Shown: positions 17,316-26,253 of the stretch, piece after piece
How positions within the stretch are numbered: the stretch's first letter is position 1
How the letters are laid out: every line of letters begins with the position of its first letter
Assembly: GCA_023416735.1 (NCBI GenBank)
Contig: JAEZGX010000036.1
Span: 1 to 53,360 of the forward strand
Direction of reading: 5' to 3'
DNA length: 53,360 nt
DNA from: Verrucomicrobiota bacterium
Lineage (GTDB): Bacteria > Verrucomicrobiota > Verrucomicrobiia > Opitutales > Opitutaceae
The notes under the pieces: generated by a model
Told to the model about the DNA's origin: nothing
The model's database searches: none
The model's input: only the letters and a program-made list of their open reading frames with translations
Program-made: the position numbers and the translations under genes

Positions 17316-18596
17316 ATGACCTCCACCTCCGACCAACTCTTCGCCCGCGCACTCCAGCTCATCCCCGGCGGCGTTAATTCTCCCGTCCGTGCCTTCCGCT
17401 CCGTCGGCGGCGCGCCGTTCTTCGTGAAAGCCGCTCGTGGCGCCACGCTCGTCACCGCCGACGACCGCGAACTCATCGACTTCGTCGGCACGTGGGGACC
17501 CGCGATTCACGGTCACAATCACCCGCGGATCCGAGCCGCCATCGCCGAAGCGCTCGAGAACGGCACCTCCTTCGGCACGCCCAATCCCTATGAAGTGGAG
17601 ATGGCCGAACTCATCGTTCGCTTCATCCCTTCGATCCAAAAAGTCCGCATGTGTAACAGCGGCACCGAAGCCACGATGTCCGCGCTTCGTCTCGCGCGCG
17701 GCTTCACCCGGCGGAGCAAGATCATCAAATTTGCCGGCTGTTACCACGGCCACTCCGATTCGCTTCTCATCAAAGCCGGCTCCGGCGCGCTTACCCACGG
17801 TCATCCCGACAGCGCGGGCGTCCCCGCTTCCTTCGCCCAGGAAACCGTCGTCGTTCCCTACAACGATCGCGCCGCCCTCGAGTCCGCCTTCGCCGCCAAC
17901 CCGCAACAAGTCGCCGGCGTCATCCTCGAGCCTTACTGCGGCAACGTCGGCTTCATCATGCCCGATCCCGGCTATCTCCAGTTCGTCCGCGATCTCTGCA
18001 CGCAGGAGGGCACCGTTTTGATTTTCGATGAGGTGATGACCGGTTTCCGCATCGCGCGCGGCGGCGTCCAGGAACGTGAACACATCACGCCCGACCTCAC
18101 CTGTCTCGGCAAAATCATCGGCGGCGGCCTTCCCGTCGGCGCGTTCGGCGGGCGTAGTGAAATCATGGATATGCTCGCGCCCCTCGGTCCCGTTTATCAG
18201 GCCGGCACGCTCAGCGGCAACCCGCTCGCCATGGCCGCCGGCATCGCTTCGCTCAAGCTTCTCGAGGAGCTCAATCCCTACGATCGTCTGGATTCCCTCG
18301 GCCGCCAGGTGCGCAATGCCGTGCTCACCGCCGCGCACGAAAAAGGCCTCGCTGTCCAGGTCCCGCAGTGCGGCTCGATGTTTAGCATTTTCTTCACCCC
18401 CACGCCGGTGCGCGATTCGACCACCGCGATGAGCGGCGACGCCACGCTCTTCAACCGCTTCTTTCACGCGTGTCTTCAACACGATGTCTATCTCGCGCCC
18501 AGCGCCTACGAGGCCGCCTTCATCAGCACGGCGCACGAGGGCGACGCGATCGACCGGGCATGCGAAGTGCTTGCTTCGACCATCCGGCAACTTTGA
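17316..18596 (+). CDS. hemL: Glutamate-1-semialdehyde 2,1-aminomutase
   Basis: This 426-residue PLP enzyme makes 5-aminolevulinate from glutamate-1-semialdehyde in the C5 tetrapyrrole pathway. Diagnostic parts are PGGVNSPVRAF near the N-terminus, CNSGTEATMSALRLAR (113-128), YHGHSDS, FDEVMTGFR and the PLP lysine Lys266 in CLGKIIGGGLPVGAFGG. I start at the ATG at 17316 because homologues begin about there; an upstream in-frame start (17253) would add 21 residues from the non-coding leader tract. Tetrapyrrole supply fits a B12-dependent methylmalonyl-CoA mutase encoded nearby, although no physical link is shown. Confidence 0.97.
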   Translation: MTSTSDQLFARALQLIPGGVNSPVRAFRSVGGAPFFVKAARGATLVTADDRELIDFVGTWGPAIHGHNHPRIRAAIAEALENGTSFGTPNPYEVEMAELIVRFIPSIQKVRMCNSGTEATMSALRLARGFTRRSKIIKFAGCYHGHSDSLLIKAGSGALTHGHPDSAGVPASFAQETVVVPYNDRAALESAFAANPQQVAGVILEPYCGNVGFIMPDPGYLQFVRDLCTQEGTVLIFDEVMTGFRIARGGVQEREHITPDLTCLGKIIGGGLPVGAFGGRSEIMDMLAPLGPVYQAGTLSGNPLAMAAGIASLKLLEELNPYDRLDSLGRQVRNAVLTAAHEKGLAVQVPQCGSMFSIFFTPTPVRDSTTAMSGDATLFNRFFHACLQHDVYLAPSAYEAAFISTAHEGDAIDRACEVLASTIRQL

Positions 18597-18645
18597 ATTC
18601 CGGCAAGTCTCTCAATCATCAGCACGCTTTGCCGTTATCGTTTCG

Positions 18646-20418
18646 ATGGGTCGCCCGTTTTTCTCCGTCCTTCTGTTCTCCCTGCTGACCCTCGTCGCAT
18701 TCGCCGAACAGCCTTTCACGCGCGACATCATCACGCTCGACGAGTTGAAGCCCGGCCAGCGCGGCGAGGTGTGGACCGTCTTCCGCGGCACCGAACCCGA
18801 GCCGTTCACCGTCGAAATCACCGGTGTCGTCCGCAATGCCCTCGGGCCTGGCAAGTCGCTCATTCTCTGCGAACTCACCGACGAACGCGTCCAAAAGATG
18901 GGCGCCGTCGCCGGCATGTCCGGCAGCCCGCTCTATGTGAATGGCAAACTGGCCGGCGCGCTGAGCTATCAAATTCAACGTTTTGAAACCGTCCGCCACG
19001 CCGGCTTCACTCCCGCCGCCGACCTCATCGAGGTTCAGACCAAGATGATCGCCGGCCTCCCTGCCGGCGCTGCGCCGTCCGCTCCGGTCAACGCCACCCC
19101 GGCGTCGACCGACGGCTTCCGCCCCCTCCGTCCCGTCTTCACCCTCAGCGGCCTCAGCCCCGTCGTCGCCGATCTCTTCGCTCCCCAACTTTCCGCCCTC
19201 GGTCTCACCGCCACCTCGCTCGGCGGCAGCACCACCGGCAACAACTCAGAACCCAAAACCCAAAACTCAGAACCTCAAACTTCGGCGTCATTGACCCCGG
19301 GCTCCGCCGTCGCCGTCGCTCTCGCCACCGGTGATATCACCCTCGCCGGCACCGGCACCGTCTCCAATGTCGAAGGCCGCAGCATCACCGCTTTCGGTCA
19401 TCCGATGCTTTCGCTGGGCTCCGTCGAGCTTCCGATGTGCGAAGCCGAGATCGTCACGATTCTCCCGTCCGCGATGCAATCGGTCAAAGTGGCCAACACC
19501 GGTCGCGTCATCGGCACGATCACCCAAGATCGTCTTTCGGCCGTCTCCGGTGTCCTCGGCGCTGGCCCCGCGATGACGGACGTCGAGGTCGTCGTGAAAT
19601 CCGCGCAAGGCACCGCCAAAACACTCCACTTCGCCGTCGCCCGTCAGGAACAGCTCACTCCCGTCCTCGTCGCCACCGGCGTCAGCCAGGCGATCCTCGG
19701 CTCCAACGACGCCGGCCTCTCCAAAGGTTTCCTTCTGAAAAGCGACATTTCGTTCCCGTCGCGGCCCACGCTCGCAACACGGGCGCTCTATTCCGGCCCG
19801 CAGGGTTTCCAACAGGGCCTCAACGAATTCGTCCGCGAACTCGGCCAGAGTCTTCAAAATCCCTACGAGAAAACCTTCCCCGATCGCGTCGTCTTCACCG
19901 TCGAACCGCTCGACCAAAATCCCGCGGTCACCGTCGAGCTCTTCCAACTTTCCCGCACCACCGCTCGCATCGGCGACACGCTCCAAGCCACCGTTTCGTG
20001 GCGAGACCACCAAGGCGAAGCCCTCCGCCAAACGATCGACATCCCGATTTCCTCCGAATGGATCGGCAAAAACCTCGAAGTGATCCTAGCCCCCGGCCGC
20101 GCGCTCGACGATCTCTCCGGCCGGAATCGTAATCTCAACGCCGCCCAACTCCGGAGCTTCGACGCTTACCTCGCCGCCCAACGCGACACCCGTCCCGCCG
20201 ACGGACTCTGCCTCGCCGTGGTCGAGCGCACGCGTCTCTTCACCGATCAAACGAGCGCCACGCCCGAAGCGCCTTCGTCCATCGAGCGCATCGCGCGCGC
20301 GGCCGACGAAGCTCGTTTCAATCAGATCAACGCCGTCCTTCCGCTCTGGGAGACCCATCTCCTCGCCGGCAAGCTCGCCTCCGTCACGCTCAACCGCTCT
20401 CTCACCGTTATCGAGTGA
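18646..20418 (+). CDS. Secreted SpoIVB-type (S55) serine peptidase-like protein
   Basis: From the ATG at 18646 this is 590 residues with a signal peptide (FFSVLLFSLLTLVAFAEQ). The S55 signature GAVAGMSGSPLYVNGK (86-101) contains the nucleophile region, and ITAFGHPM (247-254) supplies the likely histidine (His252). In Bacillus SpoIVB the histidine motif comes before GMSGSP; here the order is reversed. Between them lies an in-frame Asn/Ser/Glu/Pro/Gln/Thr-rich insertion (about 200-213) made of two AACTCAGAACC copies. The remaining 330 residues have no domain I recognise. It precedes a secreted propeller-like gene; both probably act in the envelope. The substrate is unknown. Confidence 0.8.
   Translation: MGRPFFSVLLFSLLTLVAFAEQPFTRDIITLDELKPGQRGEVWTVFRGTEPEPFTVEITGVVRNALGPGKSLILCELTDERVQKMGAVAGMSGSPLYVNGKLAGALSYQIQRFETVRHAGFTPAADLIEVQTKMIAGLPAGAAPSAPVNATPASTDGFRPLRPVFTLSGLSPVVADLFAPQLSALGLTATSLGGSTTGNNSEPKTQNSEPQTSASLTPGSAVAVALATGDITLAGTGTVSNVEGRSITAFGHPMLSLGSVELPMCEAEIVTILPSAMQSVKVANTGRVIGTITQDRLSAVSGVLGAGPAMTDVEVVVKSAQGTAKTLHFAVARQEQLTPVLVATGVSQAILGSNDAGLSKGFLLKSDISFPSRPTLATRALYSGPQGFQQGLNEFVRELGQSLQNPYEKTFPDRVVFTVEPLDQNPAVTVELFQLSRTTARIGDTLQATVSWRDHQGEALRQTIDIPISSEWIGKNLEVILAPGRALDDLSGRNRNLNAAQLRSFDAYLAAQRDTRPADGLCLAVVERTRLFTDQTSATPEAPSSIERIARAADEARFNQINAVLPLWETHLLAGKLASVTLNRSLTVIE
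19243..19274 (+). repeat. In-frame direct repeat AACTCAGAACC inside the S55 peptidase gene
   Basis: Two perfect 11-base copies (19243-19253 and 19264-19274) are spaced 21 bases apart, exactly seven codons, within a wider A/C-rich tract. They encode the repeated NSEP-x-TQ/TS pattern in a variable linker between the two active-site motifs. The base composition is clearly poorer in G than the flanking gene. Confidence 0.75.
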
Positions 20419-20552
20419 ACGCCGGCTTTGGGCAGTAGAGCGTAGTCGCAGACCCGCCGGCCGTTCCGTTCCCGCTTCATCACGGCCAGCGGCGCAAGCC
20501 GGTCCTTCCCCGTCGCTTGCCTTTCCTCCATTCCTCGCCCGTTTTTCTTTTC

Positions 20553-22829
20553 GTGCGCCCTCTTTTTCCCGTTCGCCTCCTCTCCTCAATTCTCGCGGTC
20601 GCGTGCGCGTCAGCTGTCTACTCCGCCCCACTCTCCCGCCGCACGGAGATCGATTTTTTTCGCGACGTTCCCAGCCGCAACCTGAAGGGCCTCGCCGCCC
20701 GTTCCGACGGCCGCCTCGTCGCCGGCCCGACGCTCGCCGATCTCAACGGCAGCGCTCCCGCCGATCTCCTCTGGTCACTCGCGCCGGGCGCCAATCCCAA
20801 CACGTGGCTCGTTGGCACTGGTCCCGACGGCAAGCTGTTCGAACTCACCACCGACGCCGCCAAATCTACCTACACGGCACGCGAGCTCATCCAACTCGAC
20901 GACCCGCATCTTTACGCCCTCGCGCGTCTCCCGGACGGATCGATCCTCGCCGGCACCTCGCCGCGGGGTGCGCTCGTGCTTGTCCGCGAAGGCCTCCAAG
21001 TCGCACGCGTCTCCCTCCCTGTCGATTCGATCTTCGATATACTGCTTCCCGCTAGCCAGGGCGACGTCCTGATCGCCACCGGCAACCCCGCTCGCATCTA
21101 CTCGATCAACGTTTCCGCTTTCGAACGCGCCGGCGTTCTCCCCGATAAGATCACCGATTCCGCTACGCTCGCGAGCTACGGCATCCGTCTTTTTGGCGAG
21201 GTTCGCGACCGCAATCTCCGCCGTCTCGCCCGCCTCACCGACGGCCGCATCATCGCCGGCTCCGCGCCCAAGGGAAATATCTACGCCTTCGACCCGACCC
21301 TCGCCCCCGCCGCGGACGGCCCGATGCACGCGCCCGTCATCTTGCAGGAGAACCGCGACGCCGAAGTGACCGACCTTCTGCCGATGCCCGACAGCGGTTT
21401 CTACGCCACGCTCACGTTCTCTTCCACCGCCGGCGAAACCCGCATCACTCCCGCGCGTCCCGGCCGCGATACTCCCGATCCGCTCGCCGCACTTTCATCC
21501 TCCACCGAGCGCTTCAGCGGACGCAGCACGCTCGTTTGGTTTCCGCCGAATGGTTTCCCTGAAACCGTCGCATCTCGAAACAACACCGCTTTCTACCGCG
21601 CTGTCCGTCACGACGACCTCATCCTTCTCTCCGGCGGCGAACAGGGTGAGATCCTCGGCTACGATCGCGCCCAACGTCTCTCGCTCACCTTCGCCGGCAG
21701 CGCGTCGTCTCAGCTCAACGCCTTCGCCGCGTTTCCCGACTCACCGGGTCGTTTTCTCCTCCTGCGCAACAACGCTCCCGGCTTGGCCCTGCTCGATTTC
21801 GCCGGCACTTCCGCGCGCGAAGCGGAAACGCGTCGCCTCGATCTCGGCGTGCCCGCGCAAATCGGTGCGCTCCGCTTCCAACGTCTGCGCGAGCTCGCCG
21901 AATCCGACCTCTCCGTCGATCTTCGCACCAGCAACGGCAGCGACGACGTCGAGGGCTGGAGTTCCTGGATCGCCCTTCACCACAACGACGGCGGCTGGTC
22001 CGCCGCTGATCGCCGAGGCCGACACGTCCGCTTCCGCATCCGCCTTCCCGCCGATACCGACGCGACCGCGCAGCTCGACAAAGCTCACCTCTACTTCCTC
22101 CCCCAAAACCGCCGCCCGCAGCTGCAGGAATTCCGACTTCTCTCTCCCAATTTCGGCGTCGTTCCCGCTTCCGAGCCCATGCCGCAAACCGTCGTTTCTC
22201 TCAGCCAAGTCCTCCAGGGACCGCCCAAGGAGGACGATTCGAAACTCAAGACCAGCTTCCTCGGCAGCCAGATCGTTCCCGCGCCCGGCGCGCAAGTCGT
22301 GCTCTGGACCGTCAGCGATCCCGATAACGACAAGCTTGTATCCACGTTTTCGATTCGCCGCGAAGGCAATGACGAGTGGACCGATATCGTCGTAAACTCC
22401 CCGGATCCTTTCGTGCAGTTCGATACTTCGCATCTCGACGACGGCCTCTACTTCACCCGTCTTGTCGTTTCCGAAACGGACCCGCGCCGCGAAGCCGATC
22501 GTCTCACGACGACGTTCGACACCGACGATCTCCTCATCAATCGCACCGCTCCCGAAATCATCGAGGCGTCGGCCAAACGCTCCTCAGACCGCCTGGTCGT
22601 GACCGTCCGCGGCCGCGACGCTTTGTCGATCGTCCACGGGATCGAAGCGATCCTGAACAACAACACGCGGGCCGAGACCGAACAACCGGCGGATGGCATT
22701 CGCGACAGCCGCGAAGAAACCTTCACCATCGAACTTCCGCTCGCGCGCGCCACCAACGCGACTTCCGTCGAAGTCATCCTCTACGATCAAACCGGCAACA
22801 CCGCGGCTCGCCGTTTGAAGATCGAGTGA
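20553..22829 (+). CDS. Secreted propeller-like protein of unknown function
   Basis: With a GTG start at 20553 (a TTG at 20517 is possible) this is about 758 residues. It has a signal peptide (LLSSILAVACASAVYSAP). The first 400 residues repeat short beta-blade motifs such as ARLPDGSILAGTSPRG and ARLTDGRIIAGSAPKG, each closed by an IYAFD-type strand, as in beta-propellers. The last 300 residues look like immunoglobulin-type beta domains (VLWTVSDPDNDKLVSTFSIR; DDGLYFTRLVVSETDP). I recognise no catalytic motif. It follows the S55 peptidase gene by 134 bases and could form an envelope unit with it. Confidence 0.7.
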   Translation: MRPLFPVRLLSSILAVACASAVYSAPLSRRTEIDFFRDVPSRNLKGLAARSDGRLVAGPTLADLNGSAPADLLWSLAPGANPNTWLVGTGPDGKLFELTTDAAKSTYTARELIQLDDPHLYALARLPDGSILAGTSPRGALVLVREGLQVARVSLPVDSIFDILLPASQGDVLIATGNPARIYSINVSAFERAGVLPDKITDSATLASYGIRLFGEVRDRNLRRLARLTDGRIIAGSAPKGNIYAFDPTLAPAADGPMHAPVILQENRDAEVTDLLPMPDSGFYATLTFSSTAGETRITPARPGRDTPDPLAALSSSTERFSGRSTLVWFPPNGFPETVASRNNTAFYRAVRHDDLILLSGGEQGEILGYDRAQRLSLTFAGSASSQLNAFAAFPDSPGRFLLLRNNAPGLALLDFAGTSAREAETRRLDLGVPAQIGALRFQRLRELAESDLSVDLRTSNGSDDVEGWSSWIALHHNDGGWSAADRRGRHVRFRIRLPADTDATAQLDKAHLYFLPQNRRPQLQEFRLLSPNFGVVPASEPMPQTVVSLSQVLQGPPKEDDSKLKTSFLGSQIVPAPGAQVVLWTVSDPDNDKLVSTFSIRREGNDEWTDIVVNSPDPFVQFDTSHLDDGLYFTRLVVSETDPRREADRLTTTFDTDDLLINRTAPEIIEASAKRSSDRLVVTVRGRDALSIVHGIEAILNNNTRAETEQPADGIRDSREETFTIELPLARATNATSVEVILYDQTGNTAARRLKIE

Positions 22830-22854
22830 CGCTCCGCCTTCGCCCGGCTCGCGA

Positions 22855-23988
22855 TCATTTAAAGCCCGCCAGTTTCAACATTTCCAGCGCCGCTGCCATC
22901 GGTGGCTTCCTTCCATTCGCCACCGCTGTCTCCACGAGACCGATACGCGCTTTCACTTCCGCCGACGCATAGAATCTCGTGCGCAGGCTTTCCGCGATCA
23001 GCGCGTGCATCCATTCCACCGCCTGCGTCCGCCTCCTTCGCTCCAACTCGCCGCTCGCACGCGAGGTTTTGAAATAATCCTCCGTCACCCGCCAGACTTC
23101 ATCGACGCCGCGTCCCGTCCGGGCCGACGCCAACAACGCCGGCGTGCTCCAGCCGATCGTCGCAGGATGAAGATAGTGCAGCACCCTTCGCATCTCCGCC
23201 TGCGCCGCCGTCGCGCGCGCGATATTGTCTCCGTCGGCCTTGTTGATCACGAGCGTGTCCGCGAGTTCGATCACGCCTTTCTTGATGCCCTGCATCTCGT
23301 CCCCCGCACCCGCGATCATCAGCACGAGGAAGAAATCCACCATGGAGCGGACGGAGACTTCGTTTTGTCCCACGCCAACCGTCTCCACGATGATCACATC
23401 GTAGCCCGCCGCCTCGCACACGAGCATCGCTTCACGTGTTTTCCGAGCCACGCCACCCAGCGATCCTCCGGACGGTGAGGGCCGAATAAACGCGCCGTGC
23501 ATCCGGCTCAGTTTCTCCATTCGCACCTTGTCCGCCAGAATGCTCCCGCCCGAAATGCTGCTCGAAGGATCGATCGCCAACACCGCGACGCGATGACCTT
23601 CCTCGATCACATGGCATCCAAACGTCTCGATAAAGGTGCTTTTTCCCGCCCCCGGAATTCCCGTGATCCCGATCCGCTTCGCGCCACCGGTGTGAGGTAA
23701 CAACTTCTCCAACATCTGCTGAGCCAGCTCCTGATGCGCCGGGGCATTGCTTTCAACCAGCGTGATCGCGCGCGCCACCACCATGGGATCTCCGCCTAGC
23801 ACGCCGAACACATAGTCTTCCAAGGACAACACCTTCCGCCGCACCGGCAGTTGGGTCGTAGGAACCAATCCCGCCGGCCGCGCGCCTTGCAACACCCAGG
23901 TTGCAAACCCCGGCCCGGCGTCGTCCGGCACCCAATCCGGCCGTGGCTGCGGACACCCTTCATGCAAAACTGTCTGCGCTTTTTCCAT
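22855..23988 (-). CDS. meaB: Methylmalonyl-CoA mutase-associated GTPase MeaB
   Basis: This 377-residue G3E-type GTPase protects and reloads adenosylcobalamin on methylmalonyl-CoA mutase. The Walker A motif GIPGAGKS is at 110-117, followed by AIDPSSSISGGSILADK, ETVGVGQNE (switch/Walker B region), NKADGDN for guanine recognition, and the C-terminal dimerisation helices. It lies 105 bases downstream of mutB in the same direction. The first 50 residues are a poorly conserved extension; a later start is possible but no better ATG is evident. Confidence 0.95.
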   Translation of the reverse strand: MEKAQTVLHEGCPQPRPDWVPDDAGPGFATWVLQGARPAGLVPTTQLPVRRKVLSLEDYVFGVLGGDPMVVARAITLVESNAPAHQELAQQMLEKLLPHTGGAKRIGITGIPGAGKSTFIETFGCHVIEEGHRVAVLAIDPSSSISGGSILADKVRMEKLSRMHGAFIRPSPSGGSLGGVARKTREAMLVCEAAGYDVIIVETVGVGQNEVSVRSMVDFFLVLMIAGAGDEMQGIKKGVIELADTLVINKADGDNIARATAAQAEMRRVLHYLHPATIGWSTPALLASARTGRGVDEVWRVTEDYFKTSRASGELERRRRTQAVEWMHALIAESLRTRFYASAEVKARIGLVETAVANGRKPPMAAALEMLKLAGFK

Positions 23989-24008
23989 GTTAGACCCGAC
24001 TCTTGTCT

Positions 24009-24030
24009 GCCTCGCTCAAATGGGCGAGGC
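24009..24030 (-). other. Hairpin between mutB and meaB
   Basis: GCCTCGC (24009-24015) and GCGAGGC (24024-24030) form a 7-bp stem with an 8-base loop in the 105-base gap. No T-run follows in the direction of transcription, so it may stabilise or attenuate the mRNA rather than terminate it. Confidence 0.4.
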
Positions 24031-24093
24031 GTCGCCTGCGAGCCGCGGCTACAACCACCACGACTCGTCAACACACCTCGCCCGCCGTTTCGT

Positions 24094-26253
24094 TCACTCC
24101 TCTGCCGCTTCCAACCTTTCCAGCAGAAGATCCAGGATTTTCACCGCGGACTGCGGAATCACCGTGCCCGGCCCGAAGATCGCACTCGCGCCGTTCGCCA
24201 GCAGGAAATCGTAGTCCTGCGCCGGGATCACGCCGCCGCAGATCAACACGATATCCTCTCGCCCCAGCGCCTTCAGCGCGTCGCGCAACTGCGGTAGCAG
24301 CGTCTTGTGCCCCGCCGCGAGCGAACTCATCGCCACCGCGTGCACGTCGTTCTCCACCGCCTGCCGCGCCGCTTCCTCCGGGGTCTGGAAGAGCGGCCCA
24401 ATGTCGATGTCGAAGCCCAGGTCCGCCATCGCGGTCGCAACGACTTTCGCTCCGCGATCATGCCCGTCCTGCCCGAGCTTCGCGATCAGCACGCGTGGAC
24501 GGCGGCCTTCGAGCGCCTCGAACTGCGCAATTTTGTCTTTGATCTTCTGCATGCCTCTATCCTCCCCAAACTCCTGCCGATACACTCCGGAGATCGAACG
24601 AATCTGCGCCTGATACCGGCCAAACACCGTTTCGAGCGCGTCGGAGATTTCTCCGAGCGTCGCGCGTGCTTGCGCGGCGGATACAGCCAGCTCCAGCAGA
24701 TTCCCCTCACCGGTCTTCGCCGCACTTGTCAGCGCCTGGAGTGCAGCCCGGCACTTCGCTTCGTCGCGCGTCGCGCGGAGTTCTTTCAACCGTTTGATCT
24801 GCGCTTCGCGCACCGCCGTGTTGTCCACTTCGAGAATGTCCAGCGCTGCTTCCTTCTCGAGGCGATACTTGTTCAACCCCACGATCGTTTCCTTGCCGGA
24901 ATCGATTTTCGCCTGGCGACGCGCCGCCGCCTCCTCGATGCGGAGTTTCGGGATCCCCGCCTCGATCGCCTTGGTCATGCCGCCGAGTTTCTCGACTTCC
25001 GCCAGATGCTCGCGAGCCTTCGCGATCAGTTCGTGCGTCAAATACTCGACGTAGTAACTGCCGCCCCAGGGGTCCACAACATTGCAGATCCCCGTTTCCT
25101 GCTGCAGGTGCAGCTGGGTGTTGCGGGCGATTCGCGCCGAGAAATCCGTCGGCAACGCGATCGCCTCATCCAGCGCGTTCGTGTGCAGCGACTGCGTGTG
25201 TCCCGTCGCAGCCGCCAATGCCTCGAGGCATGTGCGCGCGACATTGTTGAACGGATCCTGCTCGGTCAGCGACCAGCCCGAGGTCTGCGAATGCGTCCGC
25301 AACGCGCGTGATTTTGGATTCTTCGGATTGAACTGCCCGACAATCTCGGACCACAGCGTCCGGGCTGCGCGCATCTTCGCGACTTCCATGAAGAAGTTCT
25401 TCCCGATCGCCCAGAAGAACGAGAGCCGCGGCGCGAACGCGTCGATATCGAGTCCCGCCTTCACGCCCGTGCGCAGATACTCCAGGCCATCCGCCAGCGT
25501 GTAAGCGAGCTCCAGATCCGCCGTCGCTCCCGCTTCCTGCATGTGATACCCGGAAATCGAGATCGAATTGAACTTCGGCATGTTCTTCGACGTGTAGGCG
25601 AAGATGTCCGCGATGATCTTCATCGAGGGAGTCGGCGGATAGATATAAGTGTTCCGCACCATGAACTCTTTCAGGATGTCGTTCTGGATCGTGCCCGAGA
25701 GCTCCTCCAGCTTCGCGCCCTGCTCGAGCGCCGCGCAGATATAAAACGCCATCACCGGCAACACCGCGCCGTTCATCGTCATCGATACCGACACCTTGTT
25801 CAGCGGGATGTCGTTGAACAGGGTCTGCATGTCGAGAATCGAGTCGATCGCTACGCCGGCCTTGCCCACATCACCCACCACGCGCGGGTGATCGCTGTCG
25901 TAGCCGCGATGCGTGGCGAGGTCGAACGCCACCGACAATCCCGCCTGCCCGGCCGCGAGATTGCGTTTATAGAACGCGTTCGATTCCTCCGCCGTCGAGA
26001 ACCCCGCGTATTGCCGCACGGTCCACGGTTTCTGCACATACATCGTCGCGTAGGGTCCGCGTGTGAACGGCGCGAGCCCCGGCATCGTGTCGAGTTCTCC
26101 TGTGGGCGGCAGGTCCTTCGCAGTGAACACCGGCTTAACCGGAATCTGCTCATACGTCTGCTCCGCCGGAGCGTTCACGGGCGCTCCGTTGCCGGAGCCG
26201 TTGAACACGAACGCGTCATACGCGAGCTGGGTAAAATCGGGTGAGTCTTTCAT
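24094..26253 (-). CDS. mutB: Methylmalonyl-CoA mutase, large catalytic subunit
   Basis: This 719-residue adenosylcobalamin enzyme interconverts succinyl-CoA and methylmalonyl-CoA. The N-terminal TIM barrel has the substrate-binding RGPYATMYVQKPWTVRQYAGF region. The C-terminal cobalamin domain carries DGHDRG (596-601, axial His598), then MSSLAAGH and CGGVIP. Length is typical of the B12-binding subunit. It begins within the mutA stop (four-base overlap), so the two subunits are coupled. The direction in vivo is probably towards methylmalonyl-CoA, judged by the decarboxylase genes alongside. Confidence 0.97.
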   Translation of the reverse strand: MKDSPDFTQLAYDAFVFNGSGNGAPVNAPAEQTYEQIPVKPVFTAKDLPPTGELDTMPGLAPFTRGPYATMYVQKPWTVRQYAGFSTAEESNAFYKRNLAAGQAGLSVAFDLATHRGYDSDHPRVVGDVGKAGVAIDSILDMQTLFNDIPLNKVSVSMTMNGAVLPVMAFYICAALEQGAKLEELSGTIQNDILKEFMVRNTYIYPPTPSMKIIADIFAYTSKNMPKFNSISISGYHMQEAGATADLELAYTLADGLEYLRTGVKAGLDIDAFAPRLSFFWAIGKNFFMEVAKMRAARTLWSEIVGQFNPKNPKSRALRTHSQTSGWSLTEQDPFNNVARTCLEALAAATGHTQSLHTNALDEAIALPTDFSARIARNTQLHLQQETGICNVVDPWGGSYYVEYLTHELIAKAREHLAEVEKLGGMTKAIEAGIPKLRIEEAAARRQAKIDSGKETIVGLNKYRLEKEAALDILEVDNTAVREAQIKRLKELRATRDEAKCRAALQALTSAAKTGEGNLLELAVSAAQARATLGEISDALETVFGRYQAQIRSISGVYRQEFGEDRGMQKIKDKIAQFEALEGRRPRVLIAKLGQDGHDRGAKVVATAMADLGFDIDIGPLFQTPEEAARQAVENDVHAVAMSSLAAGHKTLLPQLRDALKALGREDIVLICGGVIPAQDYDFLLANGASAIFGPGTVIPQSAVKILDLLLERLEAAEE

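Noticed and set aside
17301..18590. Long minus-strand open frame opposite hemL
   Set aside because: It mirrors the hemL gene in high-GC codon bias and shows no motif; hemL has clear catalytic residues.
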